DNA from: Bacteroidota bacterium
GTDB taxonomy: Bacteria; Bacteroidota; Bacteroidia; Sphingobacteriales; Sphingobacteriaceae
DNA: 64,000 nucleotides
Reading direction: 5' to 3'
NCBI GenBank assembly: GCA_023427985.1
Contig: JAEYZM010000018.1
Span: 124,001 to 188,000 of the forward strand
The stretch's first letter is position 1. Each line of letters begins with the position of its first letter. The translations under genes were made by a program, and so were the position numbers. This document shows, in pieces, positions 51,720 to 60,611 of the stretch. The notes under the pieces were generated by a model. It was not told the DNA's origin. It searched no databases and was given only the letters and a program-made list of their open reading frames with translations.

Positions 51720-52982
51720 CTACGATTTTGATTTTACAAGTGTCCAAATATGCTTTGCATAAAATAGATATGCAATGCTTGTTGCGAGCGCAAATATTCG
51801 ACTTATTTCGAATAACCATTGAACTTTTATGAATTTATTTTCTGCCCAACCCCAGAGTAAGTTGCAAATATGTAAGATTGAAATGATTAGGAAGAAGGGC
51901 CATTCTTTTGGTTCTTTGCTAATGAGATATGCGCTGAAAAAAAACATCGGAAATAAATAACGTTCGTGCATCTCTGGCAATAGCATGAAAAAACTAAAAC
52001 AGTAAAAGGAGAGGAGAGCGATTACTTTTTTTTCGATTCTGATGTTCTTGATGAATTCAAAAACGATCCAGGCAAAAACGATAAAGAATAATGTGTATGC
52101 CAAATATTTTCTGCTTATTATACCCAATACTAGTGCATCGTTCGATGGAAATTTCAAATCCATTTTTACTGAAAAATCGGCCCAAAGCACCCAATAAAAA
52201 TTGAAAGCATTAACCGAAATGTTATTGTATCTTCCAGCTGCGGTTATATGCGGATTAATTGAATCCATTGGGTTTGGTGCATATAGTATAAAAGGAAGAT
52301 TGGGTAAAAGATAAACGAAAATTAATAATGCTAAGGATCCAAATTTGTGTAAAAAACTCTCTTTATTGAATAGGAATAACAAGAATAAAAATGGCAAGAA
52401 TAATATCGTTTGTGTTTTTAAGGATAATGAAAGTCCTATAAGCAATGCAGCTGGATATAATTTAGAGTTCAATATTAAATAGAAAGCACTAAACATTAAT
52501 ATAGTATACAGTATGTCTATTTGTCCCCAAGCATAGGCATTAAGAATGCTCACAGGAGATAGTAACATTAGAAATATGAAAATTTTATTATTTGTTTTTC
52601 TATAGAACACACTTAAAAAAATCAACTCAATTATTAAGTTGAATAGTTTTAAAAAGCTATCGTAAAAATGCGTGTGCATGTCCCATTGCATGGCATCAAA
52701 CAAATAGGCGAGTGGTGCAATTACATAGAGATACAAGGGTGGATAATCGCATTCGAATCGATCAACTTTTATGGAATAGATATTGGTAAATCCTTCTTGT
52801 ACAATTCTATCGCCCCAATGCTCAAAAAAATCAAAATCGGAATTATGTCCATCTGAAATAAAGCATAACAATCGGACCGATAGGAAGATTAATATGAAGC
52901 GTTTCCAAGTCATATGCTTGAAGAACACTTCGTTGTATATATAAGAGAAATCTAGATATTGCTTCAAAGATGCCATTCCCAA
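51720..52982 (-). CDS. GT-C-like polytopic glycosyltransferase (mannosyltransferase/DUF2029-like)
   Basis: 420 aa with about 10-11 membrane helices. The first periplasmic loop contains 'SDFDFFEHWGDRI' and 'FECDYPPLYLYVIAPLAYLF', followed by 'NAYAWGQIDILYTILMFSAF' and 'LSLSLKTQTILFLPFL', the pattern of GT-C sugar transferases such as DUF2029/GT87 and Gpi18-like mannosyltransferases (acidic loop plus WGQxD). Uses a polyprenyl-phosphate sugar, most likely for envelope glycans. Acceptor unknown. Confidence 0.75.
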   Translation of the reverse strand: MGMASLKQYLDFSYIYNEVFFKHMTWKRFILIFLSVRLLCFISDGHNSDFDFFEHWGDRIVQEGFTNIYSIKVDRFECDYPPLYLYVIAPLAYLFDAMQWDMHTHFYDSFLKLFNLIIELIFLSVFYRKTNNKIFIFLMLLSPVSILNAYAWGQIDILYTILMFSAFYLILNSKLYPAALLIGLSLSLKTQTILFLPFLFLLFLFNKESFLHKFGSLALLIFVYLLPNLPFILYAPNPMDSINPHITAAGRYNNISVNAFNFYWVLWADFSVKMDLKFPSNDALVLGIISRKYLAYTLFFIVFAWIVFEFIKNIRIEKKVIALLSFYCFSFFMLLPEMHERYLFPMFFFSAYLISKEPKEWPFFLIISILHICNLLWGWAENKFIKVQWLFEISRIFALATSIAYLFYAKHIWTLVKSKS

Positions 52983-53019
52983 AAATATAAAATTATTTAA
53001 GCAATAAATTTTACTTTTA

Positions 53020-53051
53020 TTTGTGAAAATAGATTCCTAATGCTATTTTTG
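53020..53051 (+). promoter_or_regulatory. tRNA-His promoter, TTTG-N20-TATTTTTG
   Basis: TTTG at 53020-53023, 20 bases, TATTTTTG at 53044-53051: an exact Bacteroidota primary-sigma promoter. Transcription would start about 53058, leaving a ~17-nt leader before the tRNA. Confidence 0.85.
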
Positions 53052-53074
53052 CCATCCCAATAGGGAATGAGACG

Positions 53075-53150
53075 GTGGATGTAGCTCAGTTGGTTAGAGC
53101 ACTAGATTGTGGTTCTAGGGGTCGCCGGTTCGAGCCCGGTCTTCCACCCA
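53075..53150 (+). tRNA. tRNA-His (anticodon GTG)
   Basis: Cloverleaf: acceptor GTGGATG / CTTCCAC (one U.U pair), D arm with TAGCTCAGTTGGTTAGAGC, anticodon stem CTAGA/TCTAG with loop TTGTGGT (anticodon GTG), T arm GCCGG-TTCGAGC-CCGGT. An extra G at 53074 pairs with the discriminator C at 53148, the G-1:C73 pair specific to tRNA-His. The CCA end is not completely encoded in this register (only CA follows), so CCA must be added after transcription. Confidence 0.95.
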
Positions 53151-53152
53151 GT

Positions 53153-53183
53153 AAAAAGGCTTCAGATTTTCTGAAGCCTTTTC
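53153..53183. terminator. Bidirectional intrinsic terminator (tRNA-His / thioredoxin-fold gene)
   Basis: AAAAGGCTTCAG (53154-53165) pairs perfectly with CTGAAGCCTTTT (53171-53182), loop ATTTT. It serves the tRNA on the plus strand and the converging minus-strand gene. Confidence 0.92.
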
Positions 53184-53738
53184 TTATTTCTTTTCCCCGG
53201 TATATTCTTCCCAATTTTTTGTCTTGTAGATATCCTCTCCAAAGTACTTAAGTATTGGATTCAAATCTTTTGGAGTTAAATAACCCGGAACTACCGTTAA
53301 TATGCTCATGTTTTCATCGAGAAAAACGGTGCTTGGATATGACATTTTCCCATTCAACAGACTAACCGCCAATTCATGAGCCTTGTATTCTTGCTTGAAC
53401 TTAAAGGTCTTGTCCTTATAAATAATATCCTCTTTTTGCTCGGCATTCAACTTAACGAAATAGTATTTTTCATTTAATATTTTTATCACCTCTTGATCTG
53501 TATAGGTATTCTTATCCATTTTCTTACACCATCCGCACCAATCGGTATAAATATCAAGTACGATTTTTTTAGGATTTTTTTGCTGCATTTCAACCGCTTT
53601 CTCAAAGCTTAGCCACTCCAATTCAGCTTTTGTTGTGTCGCCCTTTTTTATCCCTGTGCCATTATAAATAAATGAACTTATGCCGATGTATAGAAGTCCA
53701 ATAACTACGAATACTTTGAATTTTATACTGCTCTTCAT
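53184..53738 (-). CDS. Exported thioredoxin-fold protein with CGWC motif
   Basis: 184 aa. N-terminal signal/anchor (about 5-25, 'FKVFVVIGLLYIGISSFIY'), then a thioredoxin fold: 'WLSFEKAVEMQQKNPKKIVL', 'YTDWCGWCKKMDKNTY' redox motif, 'FVKLNAEQKEDI', 'LNGKMSYPSTVFLDENM' with cis-Pro, 'VVPGYLTPKDL'. This is the SoxW/DsbD-gamma-like 'thioredoxin family' type common in Bacteroidota. Probably a periplasmic reductase. Divergent from ubiX. Confidence 0.85.
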   Translation of the reverse strand: MKSSIKFKVFVVIGLLYIGISSFIYNGTGIKKGDTTKAELEWLSFEKAVEMQQKNPKKIVLDIYTDWCGWCKKMDKNTYTDQEVIKILNEKYYFVKLNAEQKEDIIYKDKTFKFKQEYKAHELAVSLLNGKMSYPSTVFLDENMSILTVVPGYLTPKDLNPILKYFGEDIYKTKNWEEYTGEKK

Positions 53739-53775
53739 TAAAATTTTATTTTTTTCTTTGAAACAAAAATTTTAC

Positions 53776-53783
53776 TATATTTG
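53776..53783 (+). promoter_or_regulatory. Candidate -7 promoter element upstream of the ubiX leader
   Basis: TATATTTG fits TAnnTTTG; a TTTG lies 15 bases upstream (53757-53760). Transcription would begin near 53790, about 118 bases before the ubiX ATG. Confidence 0.55.
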
Positions 53784-53787
53784 ATTT

Positions 53788-53861
53788 GCCCGAAAGGGCA
53801 TGTTTTTCATAGGTAGATGTAGGGTCGATAAGAGCAATCTTTCGACCCTTTTTTCATGCCC
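53788..53861 (+). ncRNA. Structured leader or small RNA ending in an intrinsic terminator, upstream of ubiX
   Basis: GCCC-GAAA-GGGC (53788-53799) forms a GNRA-capped hairpin. GGGTCGA (53822-53828) pairs with TCGACCC (53842-53848), followed by TTTTTT, an intrinsic terminator inside the ubiX leader. GGGCATG (53796-53802) can instead pair with CATGCCC (53855-53861), which would give an alternative long-range fold sharing the GGGC strand. It looks like an attenuator or a small RNA gene. No known riboswitch class recognised. Confidence 0.5.
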
Positions 53862-53907
53862 ACAATTTACCCGCAAACATCTTGCCGTTTTTGATGTATA
53901 TTTAAAC

Positions 53908-54480
53908 ATGAATTCAAAACGAAAAATAATCGTAGGTATTACCGGAGCTAGTGGATCAATTTACGCTAAAGTATTATTGGATAAATTAACGCCATTATTG
54001 GGAACGCAAATTGATAAAATTGGTGTAGTAATGTCCGATAATGCGAAGGATGTTTGGAAATTCGAACTAGAAAACACAAAATATGATCAATACGAAGGAA
54101 TAGATTTTTACGATAAATCGAATTTCTTCGCACCCTTTGCGTCGGGTTCTGCAAAATACGATACCATGATTGTAGTACCTTGTAGTATGGGTACCATGTC
54201 GAGAATCGCACAAGGTATCTCTAATGATTTAATGACAAGAGCAGCCGATGTAATCTTAAAAGAAAGAAGAAAGTTGATTTTAGTTGCTCGCGATACTCCA
54301 TTTAGTTTGATTCATATCAATAATATGAAACTCATAACCGAAGCTGGTGGTATTATTTGTCCCGCCAATCCTTCATTCTATTCAAAACCTCAAAATTTTG
54401 AAGCGCTTGCTGCAACTGTAATTGACCGCGTTATTGATCTCACAGGTCTCAATATAGATGCGTATAGATGGTCTGAATAA
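53908..54480 (+). CDS. ubiX: Flavin prenyltransferase UbiX
   Basis: 190 aa from ATG 53908. An in-frame ATG at 53800 would add 36 residues read through the leader hairpin; the family starts at the present 'KRKIIVGITGASGSIYAKVL'. Attaches a dimethylallyl group to FMN to make the prenylated cofactor of UbiD decarboxylases. Motifs: 'GITGASGS' FMN loop, 'FFAPFASGSAKYDTMIVVPC', 'SMGTMSRIAQGISNDLMTRA', 'ERRKLILVARDTPFSLIHI', 'AGGIICPANPSFYSKP'. No ubiD is adjacent. Confidence 0.92.
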   Translation: MNSKRKIIVGITGASGSIYAKVLLDKLTPLLGTQIDKIGVVMSDNAKDVWKFELENTKYDQYEGIDFYDKSNFFAPFASGSAKYDTMIVVPCSMGTMSRIAQGISNDLMTRAADVILKERRKLILVARDTPFSLIHINNMKLITEAGGIICPANPSFYSKPQNFEALAATVIDRVIDLTGLNIDAYRWSE

Positions 54481-54508
54481 AAAAGGGAATCGAATGATTC
54501 CCTTTTTT
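54479..54508. terminator. Bidirectional intrinsic terminator (ubiX / yidC)
   Basis: GGGAATC (54485-54491) pairs with GATTCCC (54496-54502), loop GAAT, flanked by A6 and T6. Confidence 0.92.
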
Positions 54509-54509
54509 G

Positions 54510-56342
54510 TTATTTCTTTTTCTTCAATTGTTTTTCACGATCCCTTTGCATTTCTTCTAGCTTCTGTTGAAACTTTGATTTCTTTTGCGATTCGGGTTTC
54601 TTTTTATTGTCTTGAATTTGCTTATGCAATTTCTCATCATCAACAAACGAACGTATCAAATATTGTTGACCAAAAGTCATCATGTTTGCTAAGAAATAAT
54701 AATAGTTTAATCCCGATGCTACGTTGTTCAGTACACCCATGAAAATAATTGGCATTATATAACCCATCCATTTCATCTGACCAGTTGCACCAGAAATCTG
54801 ATTATTTAATCGTGTATATATTAATGTTGAAATGGTCATCAACAAACACATTAAACTAACGTGATCGCCGTAGATATAACTTATGATTGGCACTTCTCCG
54901 AAAGTCCAGATAGAATCGTAAGTCGATAAATCATCGACCCAAAGCAAGCTTTGCTGACGTAATTCTATTGAAGAAGGGAAGAAGAAGAAGAACGCAAATA
55001 ATATAGGCATTTGTAATAACAATGGCACACATCCGCCTAAAGGATTTACTCCCGCTTTCTTATATAATTTTAAATATTCTTGCTGCAATTTTGCCTGATC
55101 ATCATCGCCAATTTTCGCTTTGATTTCATCCATCTCAGGCTTTAAAATTCTCATTTTAGCAGTCGATAGATACGAGCGATAGGTGAGTGGCGATAAAACT
55201 AATTTTAATAAAATGGTTAGTATAAATATGATGATGCCATAATTTAGATTCCAGTTTTGCAATCCATTGAAAACAGGAATTACTGCCCATCTATTGATGT
55301 ATTTTAAAGGGCCCCATCCTAAATTAATCAGCTTTTCTAAACCTAAATTATAAGATTCTAATGTTGTAAAGTGATTCGGGCCAAAATAGAACTGCATGGC
55401 ATAATCTTCATTCGATTTATGAGCATATGGAATGGTTAAGGCCATTCGAAGATTTTTAACATGTGATGCATTTAAATCGGTCGATGTTGCAATTTCAGCA
55501 TTTTCAAATTTTGTTTTTGAAATTAAGGCCGATGAGAAAAAGTGTTGCTTGAAAGCCAACCATTGTATACCAGGAGTAAGTTTTTCGGTTTCGTCCGATG
55601 TAGTGCTGATGTAATCAACATCTTCATTCGAATAGCGATAATACACAGTTGTGTTGTTACGCTCCATTTTCATGTCTTTTTCGTTCTTTAATGAATTGAT
55701 CATCCAGGTCAAATCGAAATAAGAATTATTTGGTGCGATAACTCCACTCATGTTGTTCGACTTAATGTTAAAGTCTAACATGTAAGTATTCGCTTTTAAA
55801 CTATATACATACTCTATGTATTTGTTATCTGCTGCAATTAATCTGAAAGCAATGCTGTTGGAATCATTTGCACTTACTGCAAATGAATTTCCAATGGTTT
55901 GAAAATAGTATTCAGAGGTATTGATCAATTCACCACCTGCGTAGAATTTTGTATTCCATTCATTTTTAGAACCATCGAACAAAAGCAAAGGCTTTCCATC
56001 CCAAGTCTTATATTCTTTTAATTCTACTGAATAAATCGTAGCACCTTTGTTTGAAAGTGTTGCTTTGATTTTTTCGTTTTCTATAACAAAGAATTGCTCT
56101 TTCCCATTTTTTTGTTTTCCAAATACGCCATTGGTATCAACAACAAATGCCGACTCTTTAGTAAGCAAAGTGTCTGTAGTAATACTATCGTTTGCATTCG
56201 TAACACCAGTTTTTGCAGCTGCTATAGAATCGGTACTTTTTTGATACTGTTTTAATTCTTGTTCCGAAGGTTGTAGGTAAAAACTAAAACCAATTAAAAT
56301 CACTGCTATTATTAATAGCCCCGTAAAGGTATTTCTATCCAT
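54510..56342 (-). CDS. yidC: Membrane protein insertase YidC
   Basis: 610 aa, Gram-negative type. First membrane helix about 6-24, large periplasmic beta domain about 60-350, then the insertase core with five helices ('YGIIIFILTILLKLVLSPLT', 'LGGCVPLLLQMPILFAFFFF', 'MPIIFMGVLNNVASGLNYYY') including the conserved 'Q' and 'K' cytoplasmic loops. The Lys-rich C-terminal tail (ends KKKK) is a ribosome-binding feature of many Bacteroidota YidC proteins. Inserts and folds inner-membrane proteins alone or with SecYEG. Not next to rpmH/rnpA here. Confidence 0.95.
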   Translation of the reverse strand: MDRNTFTGLLIIAVILIGFSFYLQPSEQELKQYQKSTDSIAAAKTGVTNANDSITTDTLLTKESAFVVDTNGVFGKQKNGKEQFFVIENEKIKATLSNKGATIYSVELKEYKTWDGKPLLLFDGSKNEWNTKFYAGGELINTSEYYFQTIGNSFAVSANDSNSIAFRLIAADNKYIEYVYSLKANTYMLDFNIKSNNMSGVIAPNNSYFDLTWMINSLKNEKDMKMERNNTTVYYRYSNEDVDYISTTSDETEKLTPGIQWLAFKQHFFSSALISKTKFENAEIATSTDLNASHVKNLRMALTIPYAHKSNEDYAMQFYFGPNHFTTLESYNLGLEKLINLGWGPLKYINRWAVIPVFNGLQNWNLNYGIIIFILTILLKLVLSPLTYRSYLSTAKMRILKPEMDEIKAKIGDDDQAKLQQEYLKLYKKAGVNPLGGCVPLLLQMPILFAFFFFFPSSIELRQQSLLWVDDLSTYDSIWTFGEVPIISYIYGDHVSLMCLLMTISTLIYTRLNNQISGATGQMKWMGYIMPIIFMGVLNNVASGLNYYYFLANMMTFGQQYLIRSFVDDEKLHKQIQDNKKKPESQKKSKFQQKLEEMQRDREKQLKKKK

Positions 56343-56363
56343 TTTTTCTGTTCAAAATCGCTG

Positions 56364-56371
56364 CAAACCTA
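56364..56371 (-). promoter_or_regulatory. Candidate -7 promoter element of yidC
   Basis: Minus-strand TAGGTTTG (56371-56364) fits TAnnTTTG, about 21 bases before the ATG. No clear -33 match. Confidence 0.5.
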
Positions 56372-56432
56372 AGTAAAAATAGAGCTAATCGCAAATGCTA
56401 GCAGCTATAGCAATTGCGATTCTGATTATCGT

Positions 56433-58055
56433 TTATGCATTTTTGCGTTTGCCATACTTATATTCGGCAGCTGCTTCAATGAATTTAACAAACAATGGAT
56501 GTGGGTTCGCAACCGTACTTTTTAATTCTGGATGGAACTGACCACCTACAAAGAATGGATGATTTTTCAACTCAATCATTTCTACCAATCCAGTATCGGG
56601 ATTTATACCAGATGTAATCATGCCTGCATCGTTGTATTGCTTGATGAATTTATTGTTGAATTCATATCTATGTCTATGGCGTTCCTTAATCTTCGACTTG
56701 CCATAAATTTGATATGCTTTAGTTCCTTTTTGAATTTCACATACATATGCTCCTAGACGCATCGTTCCTCCCTTGTTCTTAATCTTCTTCTGTTCTTCCA
56801 TCATATCGATCACAGGGAATTTTGATTTATCGTCCATCTCTGTTGAATGTGCACCCTTCATCTTCAATACATTCCTTCCAAATTCAATTACTGCACATTG
56901 CATTCCTAAGCAAATACCGAAAAACGGGATGTTGTTTTCACGAACAAATTTGATGGCATCTAATTTGCCTTCAATTCCTCTACTTCCAAATCCGGGCGCT
57001 ACCAATACTCCATGTAAATGACTTAATTTATCCTTTACATTTTCAGATGTAAGTTGCTCTGAGTGTATGTATTCTACATTAACCTTACATTCATTGCTTG
57101 CACCCGCATGTATAAACGATTCAATGATCGACTTGTATGCATCAGGTAATTCCACATATTTACCAACTAAGCCAATTCGAACATCTTTTGTAGGATTTTT
57201 CAATCGACCTAAGAAGTCTTTCCACGATTCTAAATCTGGTTCACCCTTTAATGGTAACTTTAATTTAGTTAATACCGTTTTATCGAGATGCTCTTTTAGC
57301 ATCAACAATGGAACGTCGTATATGGTCGATGCATCAATTGATTCAACAACTGAGTTAACATTCACATTACAGAACAATGCAATCTTCTTGCGTATTTCTT
57401 GAGTAATCGAATGTTCTGTTCTACAAACCAATATATCGGGCTGAATACCATATTCCAACAACATCTTAACTGAGTGTTGAGTAGGTTTGGTTTTTAATTC
57501 ACCTGCTGCAGCCAAGAATGGGATTAAAGTTAAGTGAATGACAATGGCATTATTATTTCCCACTTCCCATTTAAACTGACGTACAGCTTCAATGTATGGA
57601 AGCGATTCAATATCACCTACTGTTCCTCCCAATTCGGTGATTACTATGTCGTAATTACCTGAATCACCTAATATTCGAATGTTTCTTTTAATCTCATCCG
57701 TAATGTGTGGGATTACTTGAACGGTTTTCCCTAAATACTTGCCTTCTCGTTCTTGATTAATTACGTTCTGATAAATTCTTCCAGTCGTAATGTTGTTTGC
57801 TCTAGAAGTTGGAACATTTAAGAAACGTTCGTAATGCCCTAAGTCCAAATCTGTTTCAGCCCCATCGTCGGTTACATAACATTCGCCATGCTCGTACGGA
57901 TTTAATGTCCCTGGATCGATATTGATATAAGGGTCGAATTTCTGGATGGTTACTCGGTAACCTCTTGATTGTAAAAGCTTGGCTAATGAAGCGGAGATGA
58001 TGCCCTTCCCTAAAGATGAAGTAACACCGCCCGTAACGAAAACATATTTGGTCAT
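56433..58055 (-). CDS. pyrG: CTP synthase
   Basis: 540 aa from ATG 58055, the standard length; an open extension to 58247 covers the promoter and is not coding. Converts UTP to CTP with glutamine. Synthase half: 'MTKYVFVTGGVTSSLGKGI', 'KFDPYINIDPGTLNPYEHGE', 'ETDLDLGHYERF', 'TELGGTVGDIES'; glutaminase half with catalytic Cys in 'FFGICLGMQCAVIEFGRNV' and His/Glu in 'GGQFHPELKS'. Followed by yidC on the same strand after 90 bp. Confidence 0.96.
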   Translation of the reverse strand: MTKYVFVTGGVTSSLGKGIISASLAKLLQSRGYRVTIQKFDPYINIDPGTLNPYEHGECYVTDDGAETDLDLGHYERFLNVPTSRANNITTGRIYQNVINQEREGKYLGKTVQVIPHITDEIKRNIRILGDSGNYDIVITELGGTVGDIESLPYIEAVRQFKWEVGNNNAIVIHLTLIPFLAAAGELKTKPTQHSVKMLLEYGIQPDILVCRTEHSITQEIRKKIALFCNVNVNSVVESIDASTIYDVPLLMLKEHLDKTVLTKLKLPLKGEPDLESWKDFLGRLKNPTKDVRIGLVGKYVELPDAYKSIIESFIHAGASNECKVNVEYIHSEQLTSENVKDKLSHLHGVLVAPGFGSRGIEGKLDAIKFVRENNIPFFGICLGMQCAVIEFGRNVLKMKGAHSTEMDDKSKFPVIDMMEEQKKIKNKGGTMRLGAYVCEIQKGTKAYQIYGKSKIKERHRHRYEFNNKFIKQYNDAGMITSGINPDTGLVEMIELKNHPFFVGGQFHPELKSTVANPHPLFVKFIEAAAEYKYGKRKNA

Positions 58056-58105
58056 TGTTTGAAATTTTGAGAAATACTGCTTTTTGCAAGTATTGTTACG
58101 GGATT

Positions 58106-58113
58106 CAAAAGTA
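58106..58113 (-). promoter_or_regulatory. Candidate -7 promoter element of pyrG
   Basis: Minus-strand TACTTTTG (58113-58106) fits TAnnTTTG, about 50 bases before the ATG; its TTTC-like -33 region is imperfect. Confidence 0.5.
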
Positions 58114-58170
58114 CGAAAATTATTCGAGCTTGGAAACTTTGTTGATAAGTGAATATCTAAAATGAAATTT

Positions 58171-59121
58171 TTAGAAGTTAAATGAAAAGCCTTGATTAAA
58201 AGAATAGGTATAATAGGGGACGAAGGATGCCAATTGCCCTCTGTCATGCATCAGTATGTATCTAGTGAAAAATTCTGTATACCGTGTAATGCTGATTTTG
58301 AACTGCAAATCCATTAAGAACCTTGGTCTAAATTCTTTGTAGTCTATAAAAAAACTACTGACCTGTACGGGGCTAAATGCTGAATTCAAAGGTTGTTGGC
58401 ATTTTACATAACAGTGCAAACTCGTATTCTTAGTCGGATAAGTACTAAAATGGATGTATAAATTTGCCTTCATCGCAGCATATTGGTATTCTCCCTTTTC
58501 ATCAATTCCTGTAAGAGTTCTAATAGTGCTTTTATCTTGATCGGTTAAGGTATCGAAGCCCGGATAAAATTCTTCATTTAATACTCTCCAATTCTCCCAT
58601 TCACGCAAAATACCAACACCCATATTCATTTTAAAATTATTACCAGCAACGATATTATAAGCTGCAGATATTCCCAATTGCAAGCGTTTTTCTAAACCCC
58701 GCTCTTGATCAAATTGATAAAAAACAAATGGTTCTGGATATATATCATTCAACTTCATTTGTTTTTTATCGTTCAAGGTATGATTAAATAATTTTGCTCG
58801 AAACATTCCAAAGCCTTGATTATTATAAGGATTTCGGTCTAGGGCATTGTATCTAAAAATTCCAATTGTCTCGTACGCATGTTGCTTTGAATAATACAAC
58901 TGATTGAAGTCGGCACCAATTTTTATAACGCTAATCTCAACTTTTTCAACTCCAATTCCTGCCGATGCATTTAAGTATAAACGCTCCGTTTTTAAACTAT
59001 CAAACAATGATTTTGAAAGTCCTATTGCTTGAGCATAGCATTTGTATGCCGATGTGTTAGCGATTAGCAACATCGACATAAAAAATAAATTTACTTTCTT
59101 AAACGATTTGGTTGTAAGCAT
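58171..59121 (-). CDS. Hypothetical outer-membrane beta-barrel protein (DUF481-like)
   Basis: 316 aa. Signal peptide MLTTKSFKKVNLFFMSMLLI... ending 'YKCYAQ'; a second Met at residue 15 is an alternative start. Alternating strands such as 'LYLNASAGIGVEKVEISVIK', 'RLQLGISAAYNIVAG', 'FKMNMGVGILREWENW', 'YTYSFNQGFSFNF' with a terminal Phe indicate an outer-membrane barrel similar to the DUF481 (salt-induced YdiY) group; assignment is tentative. Start overlaps the end of the DUF3667 gene by 23 bp. Confidence 0.65.
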   Translation of the reverse strand: MLTTKSFKKVNLFFMSMLLIANTSAYKCYAQAIGLSKSLFDSLKTERLYLNASAGIGVEKVEISVIKIGADFNQLYYSKQHAYETIGIFRYNALDRNPYNNQGFGMFRAKLFNHTLNDKKQMKLNDIYPEPFVFYQFDQERGLEKRLQLGISAAYNIVAGNNFKMNMGVGILREWENWRVLNEEFYPGFDTLTDQDKSTIRTLTGIDEKGEYQYAAMKANLYIHFSTYPTKNTSLHCYVKCQQPLNSAFSPVQVSSFFIDYKEFRPRFLMDLQFKISITRYTEFFTRYILMHDRGQLASFVPYYTYSFNQGFSFNF

Positions 59122-59851
59122 ACATTAAACCTAGTGCTATGATCCAAAATAGTATGATAAATAATAAAATAATTACAATCGATTTTAATACACTAATGAT
59201 GATATGTTCTTTGAAAAGACCTGAAAATACTACACTTACAAAATAAAGGAAAGTTAATTGATACAACATATTTGCCCAAAAGTATTGATCGGGAAACAAG
59301 AAATAACTGAATATGGTAATGAATATGTATACGACATTTATTTGAGCAAATACGAACGCAAATACAGCTAAGTGCTCTGCATAGTTGAGCTTCTTTCTAA
59401 AATAAAACAATATAGATATAGAAGCTAATAATGGTATCATAAATATGGTAATCAATTTACCATATTGTTCCAATAGAACGGTAGTTTGTTGTAGTAGCGT
59501 TGATATCTCATTAGGTGTTTTAGCTGAATGCTCTCGGATTTGAAGCTTCTGGTAAAACTCTAATTTATAAATCAAATAAGCACTTATGGTCGAAGCAATT
59601 AATACGAAAGTAAATGGATTGAAATACTTCTTCCGTTTGCCATCTATATACTCTTGTATGACAAATGCCGGATTACGAAACATTTCCTTTATAGTGAAAA
59701 ATATTCCTTTGTCGGCATGTGTAAAATAATGTAGAATATCATGAACAATAGAACCAATACTTAGTCTTTGAACGGTCGACTTTTGTCCGCATTCTGGACA
59801 GAATTTTGCTTGATAATTGGTTTCACAATTCTTGCAAACTGTATTTACCAT
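59099..59851 (-). CDS. DUF3667 domain-containing membrane protein
   Basis: 250 aa. N-terminal zinc ribbon 'CKNCETNYQAKFCPECGQK' (Cys pairs at 6/9 and 18/21), then 'IVHDILHYFTHADKGIFFTI' and 'MFRNPAFVIQEYIDGKRKKY', 'FNPFTFVLIAST', which define DUF3667, then about five membrane helices. Role unknown. It overlaps the next gene and follows kdsB by 16 bp, so it is probably in the trpS-side minus-strand cluster. Confidence 0.87.
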   Translation of the reverse strand: MVNTVCKNCETNYQAKFCPECGQKSTVQRLSIGSIVHDILHYFTHADKGIFFTIKEMFRNPAFVIQEYIDGKRKKYFNPFTFVLIASTISAYLIYKLEFYQKLQIREHSAKTPNEISTLLQQTTVLLEQYGKLITIFMIPLLASISILFYFRKKLNYAEHLAVFAFVFAQINVVYIFITIFSYFLFPDQYFWANMLYQLTFLYFVSVVFSGLFKEHIIISVLKSIVIILLFIILFWIIALGLMYAYNQIV

Positions 59852-59867
59852 AGATGATATATTAAAT

Positions 59868-60611
59868 TTATTGAGTTAAATATAATAAAACTTTATCTAC
59901 ATCTTCTGGACTATCTATTGCTATGCTTTCGAATTCGGTAGTTGCTGTTTTAATTTTGAATCCATTTTCTAACCATCGAAGCTGTTCTAAAGACTCAGCC
60001 TTTTCTAGAGTTGATATTTCTAATTGTGTAATGCGACTTAATACATCTGTTCTATATGCATAAATACCTATATGCTGATAATACTGATGTCTATCCAACC
60101 ATTCGTTCTTTGGAATATTTCTCAAATGTGGAATGGTCTCTCGACTAAAATAAAGTGCAAAATTTTCTCGGTCTAAAATTACTTTAGGAGTATTAGTATT
60201 GAACAACACATCTTCATTGTCAATAACTTTAACTAAAGTAGCTATTTCTGTAGCGCTATCTTTGAAGCAATTGCAGATTAAATTAATCTGATTTGGATTA
60301 ATAAGTGGCTCATCGCCTTGAATATTTACTGCTACATCGAAGGTTTGTTCGAGTAGCTGAATTACCTCTGCGCACCTATCGGTACCACTTTGATGATCGG
60401 CTGAGGTCATAATTACATTTGCACCAACGCTTTGAGCATGTGAAAATATTCGCTCATCGTCGGTTGCAATAATTACTTCTGTTAATGCCGATGATTGCAA
60501 GCATTGTTCGTAAACTCTTTGAATCATCGTTTTTCCAGCTAGATCAATCAAGGGCTTTCCCGGAAATCGGGTAGAGGCATATCTTGCTGGTATGATGCCG
60601 AGAATTTTCAT
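59868..60611 (-). CDS. kdsB: 3-deoxy-manno-octulosonate cytidylyltransferase
   Basis: 247 aa. Activates Kdo as CMP-Kdo for lipid A core assembly. Nucleotidyltransferase motifs: 'GIIPARYASTRFPGKPLIDL', 'MIQRVYEQCLQSS', 'EVIIATDDERIFSHAQSVGA', 'MTSADHQSGTDRCAEV', 'NIQGDEPLINPNQI', 'QHIGIYAYRTDVL', 'EKAESLEQLRWLENGF'. Confirms a Kdo-type LPS. Starts one base after the stop of the deoxynucleoside kinase gene. Confidence 0.95.
   Translation of the reverse strand: MKILGIIPARYASTRFPGKPLIDLAGKTMIQRVYEQCLQSSALTEVIIATDDERIFSHAQSVGANVIMTSADHQSGTDRCAEVIQLLEQTFDVAVNIQGDEPLINPNQINLICNCFKDSATEIATLVKVIDNEDVLFNTNTPKVILDRENFALYFSRETIPHLRNIPKNEWLDRHQYYQHIGIYAYRTDVLSRITQLEISTLEKAESLEQLRWLENGFKIKTATTEFESIAIDSPEDVDKVLLYLTQ

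Noticed and set aside
53788..53861. SRP RNA, 6S RNA or a named riboswitch
   Set aside because: The conserved motifs I know for these (SRP apical loop, 6S bubble, TPP, FMN, preQ1 cores) are not present.
53800..53907. 36-residue in-frame extension of ubiX
   Set aside because: It runs through a terminator-like hairpin and a T6 tract, and the UbiX family starts at the later ATG.
58056..58247. N-terminal extension of pyrG by 64 residues
   Set aside because: CTP synthase begins at MTKYVFVTGG; the extension covers the TAnnTTTG element and has no family match.
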